Positions 42,483 to 52,448 of a stretch of DNA of 64,000 bases are shown here, piece after piece (position 1 is the stretch's first letter; every line of letters starts with the position of its first letter). The stretch is from Leisingera sp. ANG1 (lineage in GTDB: Bacteria; Pseudomonadota; Alphaproteobacteria; Rhodobacterales; Rhodobacteraceae), in the NCBI RefSeq assembly GCF_000203975.2, contig NZ_AFCF02000006.1, forward strand, positions 1-64,000, written 5' to 3'. Made by a program: the position numbers and the translations under genes. The notes under the pieces are model-generated. The model was not told the DNA's origin, did not search any database, and worked only from the letters and a program-made list of their open reading frames with translations.

Positions 42483-42698
42483 ATGGCCTTTACAACTCTA
42501 TCCGCACCGGTCTCCGCCGGTCTCTTCACCCGTTTCCTGAGCGTAGCCTCCGGCCTCTACCGGAACTGGCAGCTGCGCCGCGAATACCGGCAGACCGTTC
42601 ACGCGCTGCGCGCGCTTTCGGCCCGCGACCTGGCCGACATCGGCCTCTGCCGCTGCGCCATCCCCGGCGCCGCGCGCGAGCACGTCTACGGCAAGTGA
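42483..42698 (+). CDS. DUF1127 small protein (copy 2)
   Basis: A 71-residue basic protein with YRQTVHALRALSARDLADIG, then REHVYGK. It is a paralogue of the protein at 42005 with the same C-terminal HVYG ending but a different N-terminus (MAFTTLSAPVSAGLFTRFL). Cys residues in LCRCAIPG are not shared with copy 1. It too is followed at once by a CCUCCU-loop hairpin and terminator. Confidence 0.85.
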   Translation: MAFTTLSAPVSAGLFTRFLSVASGLYRNWQLRREYRQTVHALRALSARDLADIGLCRCAIPGAAREHVYGK

Positions 42699-42699
42699 T

Positions 42700-42785
42700 C
42701 TCCCCGGCCGGCTGACGGATCCTCCTCCCTCTCCGAACGCCCGGCCCAAAAGCGCCCCTGCCATCCCGGCGGGGGCGTTTTTTCT
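42700..42785 (+). ncRNA. Cuckoo/CcsR-type small RNA (copy 2)
   Basis: Starting at the DUF1127 stop, outer arms GGCCGG (42706-42711) and CCGGCC (42741-42746) and inner arms CGGA/TCCG enclose a loop with exact CCTCCTCCC (42721-42729), the defining motif of cuckoo/CcsR RNAs. A strong terminator follows. In Rhodobacter such RNAs respond to oxidative and other stress and are cut from the DUF1127 mRNA. Expression here is predicted, not shown. Confidence 0.78.
42750..42785 (+). terminator. Terminator of second DUF1127-sRNA unit
   Basis: Arms CGCCCCTGCC and GGCGGGGGCG around ATCCC are followed by seven T bases. Confidence 0.92.
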
Positions 42786-43250
42786 TCGTTAGCTGAAAAC
42801 ACCGCCCGGCCGGCAGGCCGGGCAGCGCCCGGACCTCCCCCACGGGGAGGGCGCTTTCAGCACCCGCCCCGAGGCCCGGTCGCTGCCCTCTTGGTCCTAC
42901 ACAACCGGGGTGTACTGGCCCGTTGCGCACCCACCGTACGCACCGCCTACGGGGTTTTAACCCGGCAGTGGCAGTATCATCCCCGGTCATGATCACCCGC
43001 CGGGCCTGACACCCCCGGCACCAGGAACAGGGCTCCGGTCTGGCACCCGGAGCGCGCAGACGCGTTTTCGCATGGGGGCAACCCCATCCCCTCTCCACCC
43101 CGGCGGCGCCGCCACCCTTAAACGGACGGCCAGCAGCAGAACGGATGCAGAAAGACAGACGGCAGGATGCACAACCGGCAGGGCAGGGGCCTTGGCGAGG
43201 GATGTTCTTTGTGGCAGCTTCTCAGGAATTCATAGAAATTAAAGTCGGCG
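42786..43250. other. GC-rich, hairpin-rich intergenic stretch
   Basis: No supportable gene. It has several perfect hairpins, for example GCCCGGCC-GGCA-GGCCGGGC (about 42807-42826) and CCTCCCC-CAC-GGGGAGG (about 42834-42850). I compared it by eye with SRP RNA, RNase P RNA and tmRNA and saw no match. A 190-codon minus-strand open frame runs through it and through the sRNA and DUF1127 gene; it looks like a high-GC shadow. Confidence 0.45.
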
Positions 43251-43724
43251 ATGAGTGACGAGAAAGTAATTTCTGACCTGAAGGCGTTAGCCCGATCCGC
43301 ATCGGAGCAGTCTCTCTGGGACATCGCGCGATCAGATGGCCATGGCAGTGAATACGAGCGCCGGCAGCATTTCGAAGCGCTAAATGAGCTTATTCACAGG
43401 CAGAATTGTGAAATAACAAATCATCAGGAATTGAGCTGGTACCCTCTGGAGGCCATCGAGCTTTGCTCGCACGTATTTGTCGCTGACCGTTCGGAAGCCT
43501 TTGCAGTGGCAACCGCTCTCTTGATTATCGACGACTTGCGGACTGGCAGTGTCGACTACATGGGCTGTCGTATGTCCAAGGGGGTGTTAGCAAACTACGA
43601 GTTGCTGCCAAAGCGATTACGAGAGCCATTGCAGTTCGGGGTAACAGCTATCAAAACCTCCAAGGCATATCTGGACGAGCAGGGCGCGGATCAGGCGCTG
43701 CGCGCGGTTTCCAAGCGGAAGTGA
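43251..43724 (+). CDS. Hypothetical protein
   Basis: A 157-residue soluble, acidic protein with no signal peptide or membrane segment. I do not recognise the family. ELSWYPLEAIELCSHVFVAD and FAVATALLIIDDLRTGSVDY look like packed helices. Codon use is less GC-rich at third positions than in the flanking ribosomal genes, and the ribosome binding site is poor, so recent acquisition is possible. It is immediately upstream of the putative rplO promoter, which overlaps its stop region. Confidence 0.55.
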   Translation: MSDEKVISDLKALARSASEQSLWDIARSDGHGSEYERRQHFEALNELIHRQNCEITNHQELSWYPLEAIELCSHVFVADRSEAFAVATALLIIDDLRTGSVDYMGCRMSKGVLANYELLPKRLREPLQFGVTAIKTSKAYLDEQGADQALRAVSKRK

Positions 43725-43728
43725 AGCC

Positions 43729-43757
43729 TTGATCCCATCTCCCAACCCGTCTATAGG
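43729..43757 (+). promoter_or_regulatory. Putative promoter of the rplO-secY-adk block
   Basis: TTGATC (43729-43734), a 17-base spacer and TATAGG (43752-43757), followed by CACCC. It closely matches the site before rpmC at 36183. A hairpin GTGGCG-TTCCG-CGCCAC follows in the leader at about 43764. Confidence 0.55.
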
Positions 43758-43853
43758 CACCCGGTGGCGTTCCGCGCCACGGAATCACCAATCAAGAAAC
43801 GCCGCGGTTGGCCCATCACGCTTCGGGGGCCACATCCGGCAAGGAGAAGCGAC

Positions 43854-44324
43854 ATGAAACTTCACGAACTGCGCGACAATGCAGGCGCCGCCAAGAAACG
43901 CACCCGTGTGGCCCGTGGCCCGGGTTCCGGCAAAGGCAAAATGGGCGGCCGCGGCATCAAAGGCCAGAAATCCCGTTCGGGCGTCTCGATCAACGGCTAC
44001 GAAGGCGGCCAGATGCCCTTGTACCAGCGTCTGCCCAAGCGCGGCTTCAACAAGCCGAACCGCAAGGCATACGCCGTTGTGAACCTGGGCCTGATCCAGA
44101 AATTCATCGACGCCGGCAAACTGGACGCGGCCTCCATCACCGAGGATTCGCTGGTTGCCTCCGGCCTGGTCCGCCGCAAACTGGACGGCGTCCGCATCCT
44201 GGCCAAAGGCGAAATCACTGCCAAAGCAACCATCGCAGTCACCGGCGCATCCGCTGCTGCGGTTGATGCTGTTGCAAAAGCTGGCGGCACTCTGACTGTG
44301 GCAGCCCCCGCCGCCGCAGAGTAA
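43854..44324 (+). CDS. rplO: 50S ribosomal protein L15
   Basis: A 156-residue protein. [20 protein letters not shown] and [20 protein letters not shown] are diagnostic, as is [20 protein letters not shown] in part. The start at 43854 has AAGGAGAAG upstream and gives the standard N-terminus; an in-frame start at 43764 would add an unrelated leader. It begins the third ribosomal block. Confidence 0.97.
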   Translation: MKLHELRDNAGAAKKRTRVARGPGSGKGKMGGRGIKGQKSRSGVSINGYEGGQMPLYQRLPKRGFNKPNRKAYAVVNLGLIQKFIDAGKLDAASITEDSLVASGLVRRKLDGVRILAKGEITAKATIAVTGASAAAVDAVAKAGGTLTVAAPAAAE

Positions 44325-44375
44325 CGGCTTGTGAGCGGCGCCAATGCCGCTTACATAGTCTCCGAGTTTTCCTAG

Positions 44376-44414
44376 AACGCCGCCCGAGCCGGAAAACGGT
44401 TCCGGGCGGCGTTT
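44376..44414 (+). terminator. Strong hairpin between rplO and secY
   Basis: Arms AACGCCGCCCG and CGGGCGGCGTT enclose a 16-base loop, followed by only TCGC. The lack of a T-run suggests a partial terminator or attenuator that lowers secY relative to rplO expression. Confidence 0.6.
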
Positions 44415-44435
44415 CGCTAAAGAAGAGACCTTTTC

Positions 44436-45796
<1,361 letters not shown>

Positions 45797-45800
<4 letters not shown>

Positions 45801-46444
45801 CCAATATTATTCTCCTTGGCCCGCCTGGTGCGGGCAAAGGTACGCAAGCGCGTTACCTGGTTGAATCCCGCGGCATGGTGCAGCTCAGCACCGGCGACAT
45901 GCTGCGGGAGGCCCAGACCTCTGGCACTGAAATGGGCAAGAAAGTTGCTGCCATCATGGCCGAGGGCAAGCTGGTCACCGACCAGATCGTGATCGGCCTG
46001 ATCCGCGAAAAACTGCAGGGCGGCGCCGAGGGCGGCTTCATCTTCGACGGTTTCCCGCGCACCCTGGCCCAGGCCGATGCACTGGCCAAGCTGCTGGATG
46101 AAATGGATCTGAAACTCGACGCCGTGATCGAGATGCAGGTCGACGACGACGCGCTGGTCGCCCGCATCACCGGCCGCTCCACCTGCGGTGGCTGCGGCGA
46201 GGTCTACCACGACCAGACCAAACCCTGGCCGGCAGACGGTAAATGCGCCAACTGCGGCAGCGACAACGTGCAGCGCCGGGCGGACGACAATGAGGACAGC
46301 CTCAAGACCCGCCTGATGGAATACTACAAGAAGACCTCGCCGCTGATTGGCTACTATTACGCCAAGGGCAACCTCCAGCGCCTGGACGGCCTCGCCTCGA
46401 TTGAGGAAGTCCGCAAGAGCATGGCCTGGATCATGGGCGAATAA
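45797..46444 (+). CDS. adk: Adenylate kinase
   Basis: A 215-residue enzyme converting ATP + AMP to 2 ADP. P-loop [16 protein letters not shown]-site [14 protein letters not shown] and the long LID are present. The LID has four cysteines (CGGCGEVYH and CANCGSDN), so this is the zinc-binding form, in contrast to the E. coli type. It overlaps secY by 4 bases, the order usual for this operon, and ends the third block. Confidence 0.97.
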
Positions 46445-46467
46445 GCCGCCCGTTTACCGGATCGAAG

Positions 46468-46500
46468 TGCCCCGTGCTGCAAAGCTGCGGGGCATTTTCA
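46468..46500 (+). terminator. Terminator after adk
   Basis: Arms TGCCCCG and CGGGGCA with a short internal GCTG/CAGC pairing are followed by TTTTCATTT. Confidence 0.75.
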
Positions 46501-46515
46501 TTTCCGGAGGCCCCG

Positions 46516-46911
46516 ATGCCCGCACCCCGCCTGCAACTGCCCGCCACACTTGCCGCGATCATTGCCCTGTCCGGCCCGCTTCAGGCCGATCAGCTTTACC
46601 TGGATGACGCGGCTGCCTGCGACCGGGTGCTGATCAGCGAGAACGGCATTTCGGATTATGCCAATGAGGGCGGGCTGATCCTGCATCAGAGCGGCTTCAG
46701 CTCGATGGAGTATTTCTGCAACTTCCAGCCTGCGCTCAGCCTGGGATGGGGCAGCTACCGGGTGAGCGACCACACCGGCCGCTGCGAGCTGCCGGGCCCG
46801 CAGTATTTCCCGCAGCTGTTCACGGTAGTTCTGGACCCGGAGGAGCCCGGCACGGTATCCATCTGGATGGGCGAGGCGGAACCCTTGCGCTTCTTCGCCT
46901 GCAGCAGCTGA
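46516..46911 (+). CDS. Small secreted protein, unknown function
   Basis: A 131-residue protein with a signal peptide (LPATLAAIIALSGPLQA) and four mature cysteines (AACDR, YFCNF, GRCEL, FFACSS) that could form two disulfides in the periplasm. I recognise no family. The start at 46516 has GGAGG nine bases upstream; the longer frame to 46474 would run through the adk terminator. It is inserted between adk and rpsM, which are normally adjacent or separated only by rpmJ. Confidence 0.65.
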   Translation: MPAPRLQLPATLAAIIALSGPLQADQLYLDDAAACDRVLISENGISDYANEGGLILHQSGFSSMEYFCNFQPALSLGWGSYRVSDHTGRCELPGPQYFPQLFTVVLDPEEPGTVSIWMGEAEPLRFFACSS

Positions 46912-46953
46912 CAGGGCAGGGGAACAGCCCGCGGCGTTTTCGCAGATCACGGG

Positions 46954-46982
46954 TTGACCCCCGCGGCAATTCCACATAGGCA
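46954..46982 (+). promoter_or_regulatory. Possible promoter of rpsM-rplQ block
   Basis: TTGACC (46954-46959) is followed by an imperfect -10 region around CATAGGCA (46975-46982). It is weaker than the sites before rpmC and rplO. The hexamer CATAGG resembles their TATAGG but the spacing would be 15. Confidence 0.3.
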
Positions 46983-47136
46983 ACCCCATCCCTTCTGGGA
47001 ATGATTCCCGGCGGATGGATTCGTCTGTCTGCCTTACCACCTCGAAATGCTGGACCCTCTGGCCACACTGCCACGGTCAAGTGTTGTGAAAAAAGGTTCC
47101 GGCGTTACGGAACCGCAACGAAAAGGAAAGTGACAC

Positions 47137-47505
47137 GTGGCACGTATTGCCGGCGTTAACATCCCGACTGCAAAGCGGGTTCCCATCGCCCTCACCTACA
47201 TCACCGGTATCGGCAACACCTCGGCGAAAGCCATCTGTGAGGCTGTTGGCATCGACGCAACCCGTCGTGTGAACGAACTGTCCGACGCTGAAGTTCTGGC
47301 TGTGCGCGAGCACATCGACGCCAACTACACCGTCGAAGGCGACCTGCGCCGTGAAGTGACCATGAACATCAAACGCCTGATGGACCTGGGCTGCTACCGT
47401 GGCCTGCGCCACCGCCGCAACCTGCCGGTCCGCGGTCAGCGTACCCACACCAACGCCCGTACCCGCAAGGGCCCGGCCAAGCCGATCGCCGGCAAGAAGA
47501 AGTAA
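47137..47505 (+). CDS. rpsM: 30S ribosomal protein S13
   Basis: A 122-residue protein of the small-subunit head, contacting the P-site tRNA. It starts with [43 protein letters not shown] and the basic tail [12 protein letters not shown] are typical. AAAAGGAAAG precedes the start. It opens the alpha-operon block. Confidence 0.98.
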   Translation: MARIAGVNIPTAKRVPIALTYITGIGNTSAKAICEAVGIDATRRVNELSDAEVLAVREHIDANYTVEGDLRREVTMNIKRLMDLGCYRGLRHRRNLPVRGQRTHTNARTRKGPAKPIAGKKK

Positions 47506-47519
47506 GGGGGGCTTGATCA

Positions 47520-47909
47520 ATGGCACGCGATAAAACCCGCATTAAGCGTAAAGAGCGCAAGAACATCGCCTCCGGCGTTGCTCACGTGAACTCTTCGTTC
47601 AACAACACCAAGATCCTGATCTCCGACGTGCAGGGCAACGCGATCTCCTGGTCGTCCGCCGGCACCATGGGCTTCAAAGGCTCCCGGAAATCCACTCCAT
47701 ACGCGGCTCAGATGGCTGCTGAGGACGCGGGCAAGAAAGCCCAGGAACACGGTGTGAAGACCCTGGAAGTCGAAGTTCAGGGCCCCGGCTCTGGCCGTGA
47801 ATCGGCTCTGCGCGCACTGGCCGCTGTCGGCTTCAACATCACCTCGATCCGTGATGTGACCCCGATCGCGCACAACGGCTGCCGCCCGCCGAAGCGCCGC
47901 CGCGTCTAA
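47520..47909 (+). CDS. rpsK: 30S ribosomal protein S11
   Basis: A 129-residue platform protein near the Shine-Dalgarno helix. [37 protein letters not shown] and the C-terminal [18 protein letters not shown] are diagnostic. Confidence 0.98.
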   Translation: MARDKTRIKRKERKNIASGVAHVNSSFNNTKILISDVQGNAISWSSAGTMGFKGSRKSTPYAAQMAAEDAGKKAQEHGVKTLEVEVQGPGSGRESALRALAAVGFNITSIRDVTPIAHNGCRPPKRRRV

Positions 47910-47922
47910 TTCGAATTTTTTG

Positions 47923-47953
47923 CTGGGGCCCCGCTTGATTCGCAGGGCCCCAG
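47923..47953 (+). terminator. Hairpin between rpsK and rpoA
   Basis: Perfect 9-bp arms CTGGGGCCC (47923-47931) and GGGCCCCAG (47945-47953) without a following T-run. It may be an attenuator or processing site that sets the rpoA level. Confidence 0.55.
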
Positions 47954-48022
47954 TGCGTCATTTAAACCTCGGGCGTCCTTGGCCTTCCGGACATGGGGCA
48001 GGGACAGGAATGGAGGGAACGC

Positions 48023-49039
48023 ATGATCCATAAGAACTGGGCAGAGCTGATCAAGCCGGCACAGCTGGAAGTGAAGCCGGGCAACGATCCTGCACGCCAG
48101 GCAACTGTCGTCGCAGAGCCGCTGGAACGCGGTTTCGGCCTGACCCTGGGCAACGCGCTGCGCCGCGTCCTGATGAGCTCGCTGCAAGGCGCGGCCATCA
48201 CCAGCGTGCAGATCGACAACGTCCTGCACGAGTTTTCGTCCGTGGCCGGTGTCCGTGAAGACGTCACCGACATCATCCTGAACCTCAAGGGCGTGTCCCT
48301 GCGCATGGAAGTCGAAGGCCCCAAGCGCCTGTCGATCAATGCCAAGGGTCCGGCAGTTGTCACCGCTGGCGACATTGCTGAAACCGCAGGCATCGAGGTT
48401 CTGAACCGCGACCACGTGATCTGCCACCTGGACGACGGCGCCGACCTGTTCATGGAACTGACCGTGAACACCGGCAAAGGCTATGTCTCGGCAGACAAGA
48501 ACAAGCCGGAAGACGCTCCGATCGGCCTGATCCCGATCGACGCGATCTACTCGCCGGTCAAGAAGGTCTCCTATGACGTTCAGCCGACCCGTGAGGGCCA
48601 GGTGCTGGACTATGACAAGCTGACCATGAAGGTGGAAACCGACGGCTCCATCTCCCCTGACGATGCCGTGGCTTATGCCGCCCGCATCCTGCAGGACCAG
48701 CTGTCGATCTTCGTCAACTTCGACGAGCCGGAATCGGCTGGCCGCCAGGACGAGGACGATGGTCTGGAGTTCAACCCGCTTCTCTTGAAGAAAGTGGACG
48801 AGCTGGAACTGTCTGTCCGTTCGGCAAACTGCCTGAAGAACGACAACATCGTCTACATCGGCGACCTGATCCAGAAAACCGAAGCCGAGATGCTGCGCAC
48901 CCCGAACTTCGGCCGCAAGTCGCTGAACGAGATCAAAGAAGTGCTGTCGGGCATGGGCCTGCACCTTGGCATGGACGTCGAGGATTGGCCGCCGGACAAC
49001 ATCGAAGATCTGGCCAAGAAGTTCGAAGACAGCTTCTAA
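48023..49039 (+). CDS. rpoA: DNA-directed RNA polymerase subunit alpha
   Basis: A 338-residue subunit that starts polymerase assembly and binds UP elements and activators. [20 protein letters not shown], then [18 protein letters not shown], mark the N-terminal domain; [19 protein letters not shown] and [14 protein letters not shown] mark the C-terminal domain. The start at 48023 (MIHKNWAEL) has GGAGGGAA upstream; an ATG at 47993 is not needed. Normal length for Rhodobacterales. Confidence 0.98.
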   Translation: MIHKNWAELIKPAQLEVKPGNDPARQATVVAEPLERGFGLTLGNALRRVLMSSLQGAAITSVQIDNVLHEFSSVAGVREDVTDIILNLKGVSLRMEVEGPKRLSINAKGPAVVTAGDIAETAGIEVLNRDHVICHLDDGADLFMELTVNTGKGYVSADKNKPEDAPIGLIPIDAIYSPVKKVSYDVQPTREGQVLDYDKLTMKVETDGSISPDDAVAYAARILQDQLSIFVNFDEPESAGRQDEDDGLEFNPLLLKKVDELELSVRSANCLKNDNIVYIGDLIQKTEAEMLRTPNFGRKSLNEIKEVLSGMGLHLGMDVEDWPPDNIEDLAKKFEDSF

Positions 49040-49046
49040 AGGTTTC

Positions 49047-49068
49047 GAGGAGGGCTCCGGCCCTCCTC
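49047..49068 (+). terminator. Hairpin after rpoA
   Basis: Perfect arms GAGGAGGG and CCCTCCTC around CTCCGG start 8 bases after the rpoA stop; only TTC follows. A weak terminator or processing hairpin. Confidence 0.5.
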
Positions 49069-49175
49069 TTCAATGCCCGGGACTGCCGGGGACAACATGG
49101 GCACCCGCCCCAAGGTGAGCGGCTGACACGCATCAGCCGCCTGACAAAGCAAAACGCAAGATAAGGAATTGAAAA

Positions 49176-49604
49176 ATGCGTCACGCACGTGGTTACCGCC
49201 GCCTGAACCGTACTCATGAGCACCGCAAGGCCCTGTTCTCCAACATGGCCGGCTCGCTGATCGAGCACGAGCAGATCAAGACCACCCTGCCCAAAGCAAA
49301 AGAACTGCGCCCGATCATTGAAAAACTGATCACTCTGGCGAAACGCGGCGACCTGCACGCCCGCCGTCAGGCAGCTTCCAAGCTGAAAGAGGACAAGGAC
49401 GTCGCGAAACTGTTCGAGGTTCTGGGCCCGCGCTACAAGGACCGTCAGGGCGGCTATGTCCGTGTTCTGAAGGCCGGCTTCCGTTACGGCGACATGGCTC
49501 CGATGGCCATCATCGAGTTCGTCGACCGCGACGTTTCCGCCAAAGGTGCTGCCGACAAGGCCCGCCTGGAAGCAGAAGAAGCAGCTGCTGAAGCAGACGA
49601 ATAA
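49176..49604 (+). CDS. rplQ: 50S ribosomal protein L17
   Basis: A 142-residue protein. [40 protein letters not shown] and [20 protein letters not shown] are conserved. The C-terminal tail is Ala/Glu-rich ([11 protein letters not shown]), as in other alphaproteobacteria. It ends the ribosomal cluster. Confidence 0.98.
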   Translation: MRHARGYRRLNRTHEHRKALFSNMAGSLIEHEQIKTTLPKAKELRPIIEKLITLAKRGDLHARRQAASKLKEDKDVAKLFEVLGPRYKDRQGGYVRVLKAGFRYGDMAPMAIIEFVDRDVSAKGAADKARLEAEEAAAEADE

Positions 49605-49635
49605 GACGCGCTGAACCTTCCGGGTTCACTGTCTG

Positions 49636-49668
49636 GCCCCCGCTCCATCCGGAGCGGGGGTTTTTCTT
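49636..49668 (+). terminator. Terminator after rplQ
   Basis: Perfect arms CCCCCGCTCC and GGAGCGGGGG around ATCC are followed by TTTTTCTTT. Confidence 0.95.
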
Positions 49669-49775
49669 TACGCCACGGCACTTCCCGGGCGTTTAAGATT
49701 CACTTTTCAGGTGAAAGGGAATCGTAATTTTCTTCTGGCTTAACTCTGCCATCCGAAATTTCCGGGACAGATGTG

Positions 49776-52196
49776 ATGGCAAAGAAGAAGACATCCGCGG
49801 CCAGGCGGTTTTCACTGGCAAATCTCAGTACCAAGGTGAAAATCGTATCCGTTGCGCTGCTGCCGCTTCTTTTGGTGCTTGGGGTGGGGGTGCTTGCCGT
49901 CTTCAACCTGGGCCGGATGGATCAATCGGCCAAGGCCGTGGATCACACCCAGGAAATCCTGACCGGCTCGCAGACCCTGGCTGAGGCTGCCTCGCAGATG
50001 GAGGCAGGCCTGCGCGGCTACCTGCTGGCGGGCCGGGAGGAATATCTGGTCCCCTTTGAGGACGGTAAGGCGCAGGTCGCTGAAACCCTCGCCAGCCTGC
50101 GCACTCTGGCAGCAGGCGACGCAGAGATTCTTGCCACTCTGGACGAGGCGGAGCAGACACTGGCGGGCTGGCAGGAAAACGTGGCCGCCGGCGCCATCGC
50201 GCTGCGCCAGGAAATCGGCGACGCCATGACCATGAACGACATGGCCGCCGAGGTGAAGAAATCCAAGGGCCGGGTCTATTTCGAGCAGTTCCGCACCGAG
50301 ATGACCAATGTCATCGAGGAGGAGGAAGTCGAGCTCAACAACCGCCGCAACACCTTCATGTCGCTAGTGAACGCGGGCATCGCCGATCCGGATTACCTGA
50401 ACACCTCGCTTGAGGCGGTGGAGCAGACTCACAAGATCATCAGCCGGGCCAAGGACCTTCTGGCCGCCGCTGTAGACATGGAAACCGGTATGCGCGGCTT
50501 TCTTCTAGCGGGCGACCGGGAGTTTCTGGAACCCTATATGGAAGGAAACGGCCGCTTCAACGAGGTTCTGGCCGATCTCCGGCTGGCGCTGGCAGACAAC
50601 CTGATGCAGGCAAACCGCCTGAACAAGGTGGCGGGGATCATTGACGAATGGCGCAATGAAGTTGTCGTGCCGATGCTGCAGCTGCGCCGGGTGATCGGCA
50701 GCGCCGCCACCATGGACGACATGGCCGACATGGTGGCCGAGGGCCGCGGCAAGGAGTATTTTGACAGCTTCCGCGCGACTATGGAGACGCTGCAGGCCGC
50801 TGGCACCGCGGCCATGGCGGAACGCCGTGCCGCCAATGAGGAACTGGGCGCCCAGACCCGCACCATGATCCCCGCAGCCATCGGCGGCGCGACCCTGATC
50901 GGCGGCATCCTGGCACTTGTGATCGCCTCAGGCATCGCGTCGGGCATCCGCCGCATCGTCGTGTCGATGCGCGGCCTGGCAGAGGGCAACAACGCGGTTG
51001 AGATCCAGGGCCAGACCCGCGGCGATGAGGTCGGCGACATGGCCCGCGCGCTGGAGAAATTCCGCGACGAGCTGGTGCGGATGCAAGAGGCGGAAGCGCA
51101 AAAGGCAGAGAGCAAGGACGCCGAACTGGCGGGTGTTGTGCGCGAGCTGAGCGAACGTCTGTCGCGACTGGCGCATGGCGATCTCACCATCCGCATTGCC
51201 GAGGAATTCCCCGAGGAATACGAACAGCTGCGCGCCGATTTCAACGGTTCGGTCGACAATCTGAATGCAACTGTGCAGCAGGTGATCGAGGCCTCCACTA
51301 GCATCCGCAGCGGAGCGGCCGAGATCAGCCAGGCCTCTGACGACCTGTCGCACCGGACTGAAAGCCAGGCGGCAACTTTGGAAGAAACTGCCGCTGCCAT
51401 AGATGAGCTGACAGCATCGGTGAAATCGGCAGCCGAGGGCGCCCGCAACGTGGAAAACACCGTGCGCGAAGCCCGCCAGGAAGCCGAAACCAGCGGCGAG
51501 GTGGTGCAGGAGGCGGTTGCTGCCATGGGCGGGATCGAGGACAGCTCCAAGAAGATCAGCCAGATCATCGGCGTAATCGACGACATTTCCTTCCAGACCA
51601 ACCTGCTGGCGCTGAACGCCGGGGTGGAGGCCGCCCGCGCAGGCGAAGCAGGCCGCGGCTTTGCGGTGGTTGCGTCCGAGGTGCGGGCGCTGGCGCAGCG
51701 ATCCTCTGACGCGGCGATGGAAATCAAAACGCTGATCTCCGACAGCTCCCGCCAGGTGGATCAGGGCGTTGATCTGGTCGGCCGTGCAGGGCAGGCGCTG
51801 CAGTCCATCGTGGGCCGCGTCAGCCATATCTCGCAGCTGGTCTCCGAAATCGCCGAAGGCGCCGAGGAACAGTCCACCGGCCTGCATGAGATCAACACCG
51901 GCGTCACCCAGCTGGATCAGGTGACCCAGCAGAACGCCGCCATGGTGGAGGAGGCAACTGCCGCAGGCCACATGCTGAACAGCGACGCAATGAAGCTCGC
52001 CGATCTGGTGACGCGCTTCCAGGTGGACGGCAGCAGCGCGGCGCTTGCGGCGCCGGAAGCGCCCGCGGCGCAGCCCTCCGCCCATGGCGATGATGATTGG
52101 GGCGATGAGGATTGGTCGGCCGAGCCCAGCCCGGCGCCGGTTGCCGCCGCCGCCAGCGATGGCAATGCCGCCCGCGATCTGTGGCAGGACTTCTGA
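49776..52196 (+). CDS. Methyl-accepting chemotaxis protein with duplicated CHASE3-like sensor
   Basis: An 806-residue chemoreceptor. A membrane segment (about 23-45) is followed by two CHASE3-like helical modules, each with a matching core: MEAGLRGYLLAGREEYLVPF and METGMRGFLLAGDREFLEPY. A second membrane segment (about 370-390), HAMP-like linkers and the signalling domain follow, with the tip IDDISFQTNLLALNAGVEAA. The last residues, LWQDF, resemble the NWETF pentapeptide that tethers CheR and CheB. GTG and ATG starts lie side by side; the ATG at 49776 is used. No che genes are nearby, so it is an orphan receptor. Its stimulus is unknown. Confidence 0.88.
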   Translation: MAKKKTSAARRFSLANLSTKVKIVSVALLPLLLVLGVGVLAVFNLGRMDQSAKAVDHTQEILTGSQTLAEAASQMEAGLRGYLLAGREEYLVPFEDGKAQVAETLASLRTLAAGDAEILATLDEAEQTLAGWQENVAAGAIALRQEIGDAMTMNDMAAEVKKSKGRVYFEQFRTEMTNVIEEEEVELNNRRNTFMSLVNAGIADPDYLNTSLEAVEQTHKIISRAKDLLAAAVDMETGMRGFLLAGDREFLEPYMEGNGRFNEVLADLRLALADNLMQANRLNKVAGIIDEWRNEVVVPMLQLRRVIGSAATMDDMADMVAEGRGKEYFDSFRATMETLQAAGTAAMAERRAANEELGAQTRTMIPAAIGGATLIGGILALVIASGIASGIRRIVVSMRGLAEGNNAVEIQGQTRGDEVGDMARALEKFRDELVRMQEAEAQKAESKDAELAGVVRELSERLSRLAHGDLTIRIAEEFPEEYEQLRADFNGSVDNLNATVQQVIEASTSIRSGAAEISQASDDLSHRTESQAATLEETAAAIDELTASVKSAAEGARNVENTVREARQEAETSGEVVQEAVAAMGGIEDSSKKISQIIGVIDDISFQTNLLALNAGVEAARAGEAGRGFAVVASEVRALAQRSSDAAMEIKTLISDSSRQVDQGVDLVGRAGQALQSIVGRVSHISQLVSEIAEGAEEQSTGLHEINTGVTQLDQVTQQNAAMVEEATAAGHMLNSDAMKLADLVTRFQVDGSSAALAAPEAPAAQPSAHGDDDWGDEDWSAEPSPAPVAAAASDGNAARDLWQDF

Positions 52197-52219
52197 CCGC
52201 TGCCGCCAGGAAAATGCCA

Positions 52220-52248
52220 AGGGCCCTCCCACGCGGGAGGGCCTTTTG
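52220..52248 (+). terminator. Terminator after chemoreceptor gene
   Basis: Perfect arms GGCCCTCCC and GGGAGGGCC around ACGC are followed by TTTTGCT. Confidence 0.92.
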
Positions 52249-52308
52249 CTGTGCTGCGGGCGCATTTCCGGGGTGACAGCCCCGCGAATCTCCGCTAGCG
52301 TCCGGCCC

Positions 52309-52386
52309 ATGACCCGTAGCTATGCCGCATTCTGGTATTTCTTTTATCCGCGCCACATGGCGGACGGAGGGGTCAGCGCGTTCTGA
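52309..52386 (+). CDS. Aromatic-rich leader peptide of the DAHP synthase gene
   Basis: A 25-codon open frame between the chemoreceptor terminator and the DAHP synthase gene. It encodes a run SYAAFWYFFYP and ends in Phe, so 8 of 25 residues are Tyr, Phe or Trp (3 Tyr, 4 Phe, 1 Trp). A terminator hairpin with seven T bases follows its stop by about 40 bases, and the synthase begins 44 bases later. This is the classic layout of ribosome-mediated attenuation: scarcity of charged tRNA-Phe/Tyr/Trp would stall the ribosome and favour read-through. The start codon has only a weak ribosome binding site. Confidence 0.7.
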   Translation: MTRSYAAFWYFFYPRHMADGGVSAF

Positions 52387-52419
52387 AGACAGACAGGAAA
52401 CGCACCAGGATACCACCAA

Positions 52420-52448
52420 CCGCCCGCAGCCCGCAGGCGGTTTTTTTG
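52420..52448 (+). terminator. Attenuator-type terminator upstream of DAHP synthase gene
   Basis: Arms ACCGCC and GGCGGT with further pairing of the inner GC-rich bases are followed by a seven-T run. It lies between the aromatic-rich leader peptide and the synthase start. Upstream sequence can form competing hairpins (CGCCA-CA-TGGCG at about 52351-52362; GCGTT with AACGC), as expected for an antiterminator system. Confidence 0.75.

Noticed and set aside
42526-43098. 190-codon minus-strand frame across the DUF1127/sRNA region
   Set aside because: Arg/Gly/Pro-rich shadow composition; it crosses a terminator and a better-supported gene on the other strand.
42786-43250. SRP RNA, RNase P RNA or tmRNA
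   Set aside because: Hairpin density prompted the check, but no conserved core of these RNAs could be seen by eye.
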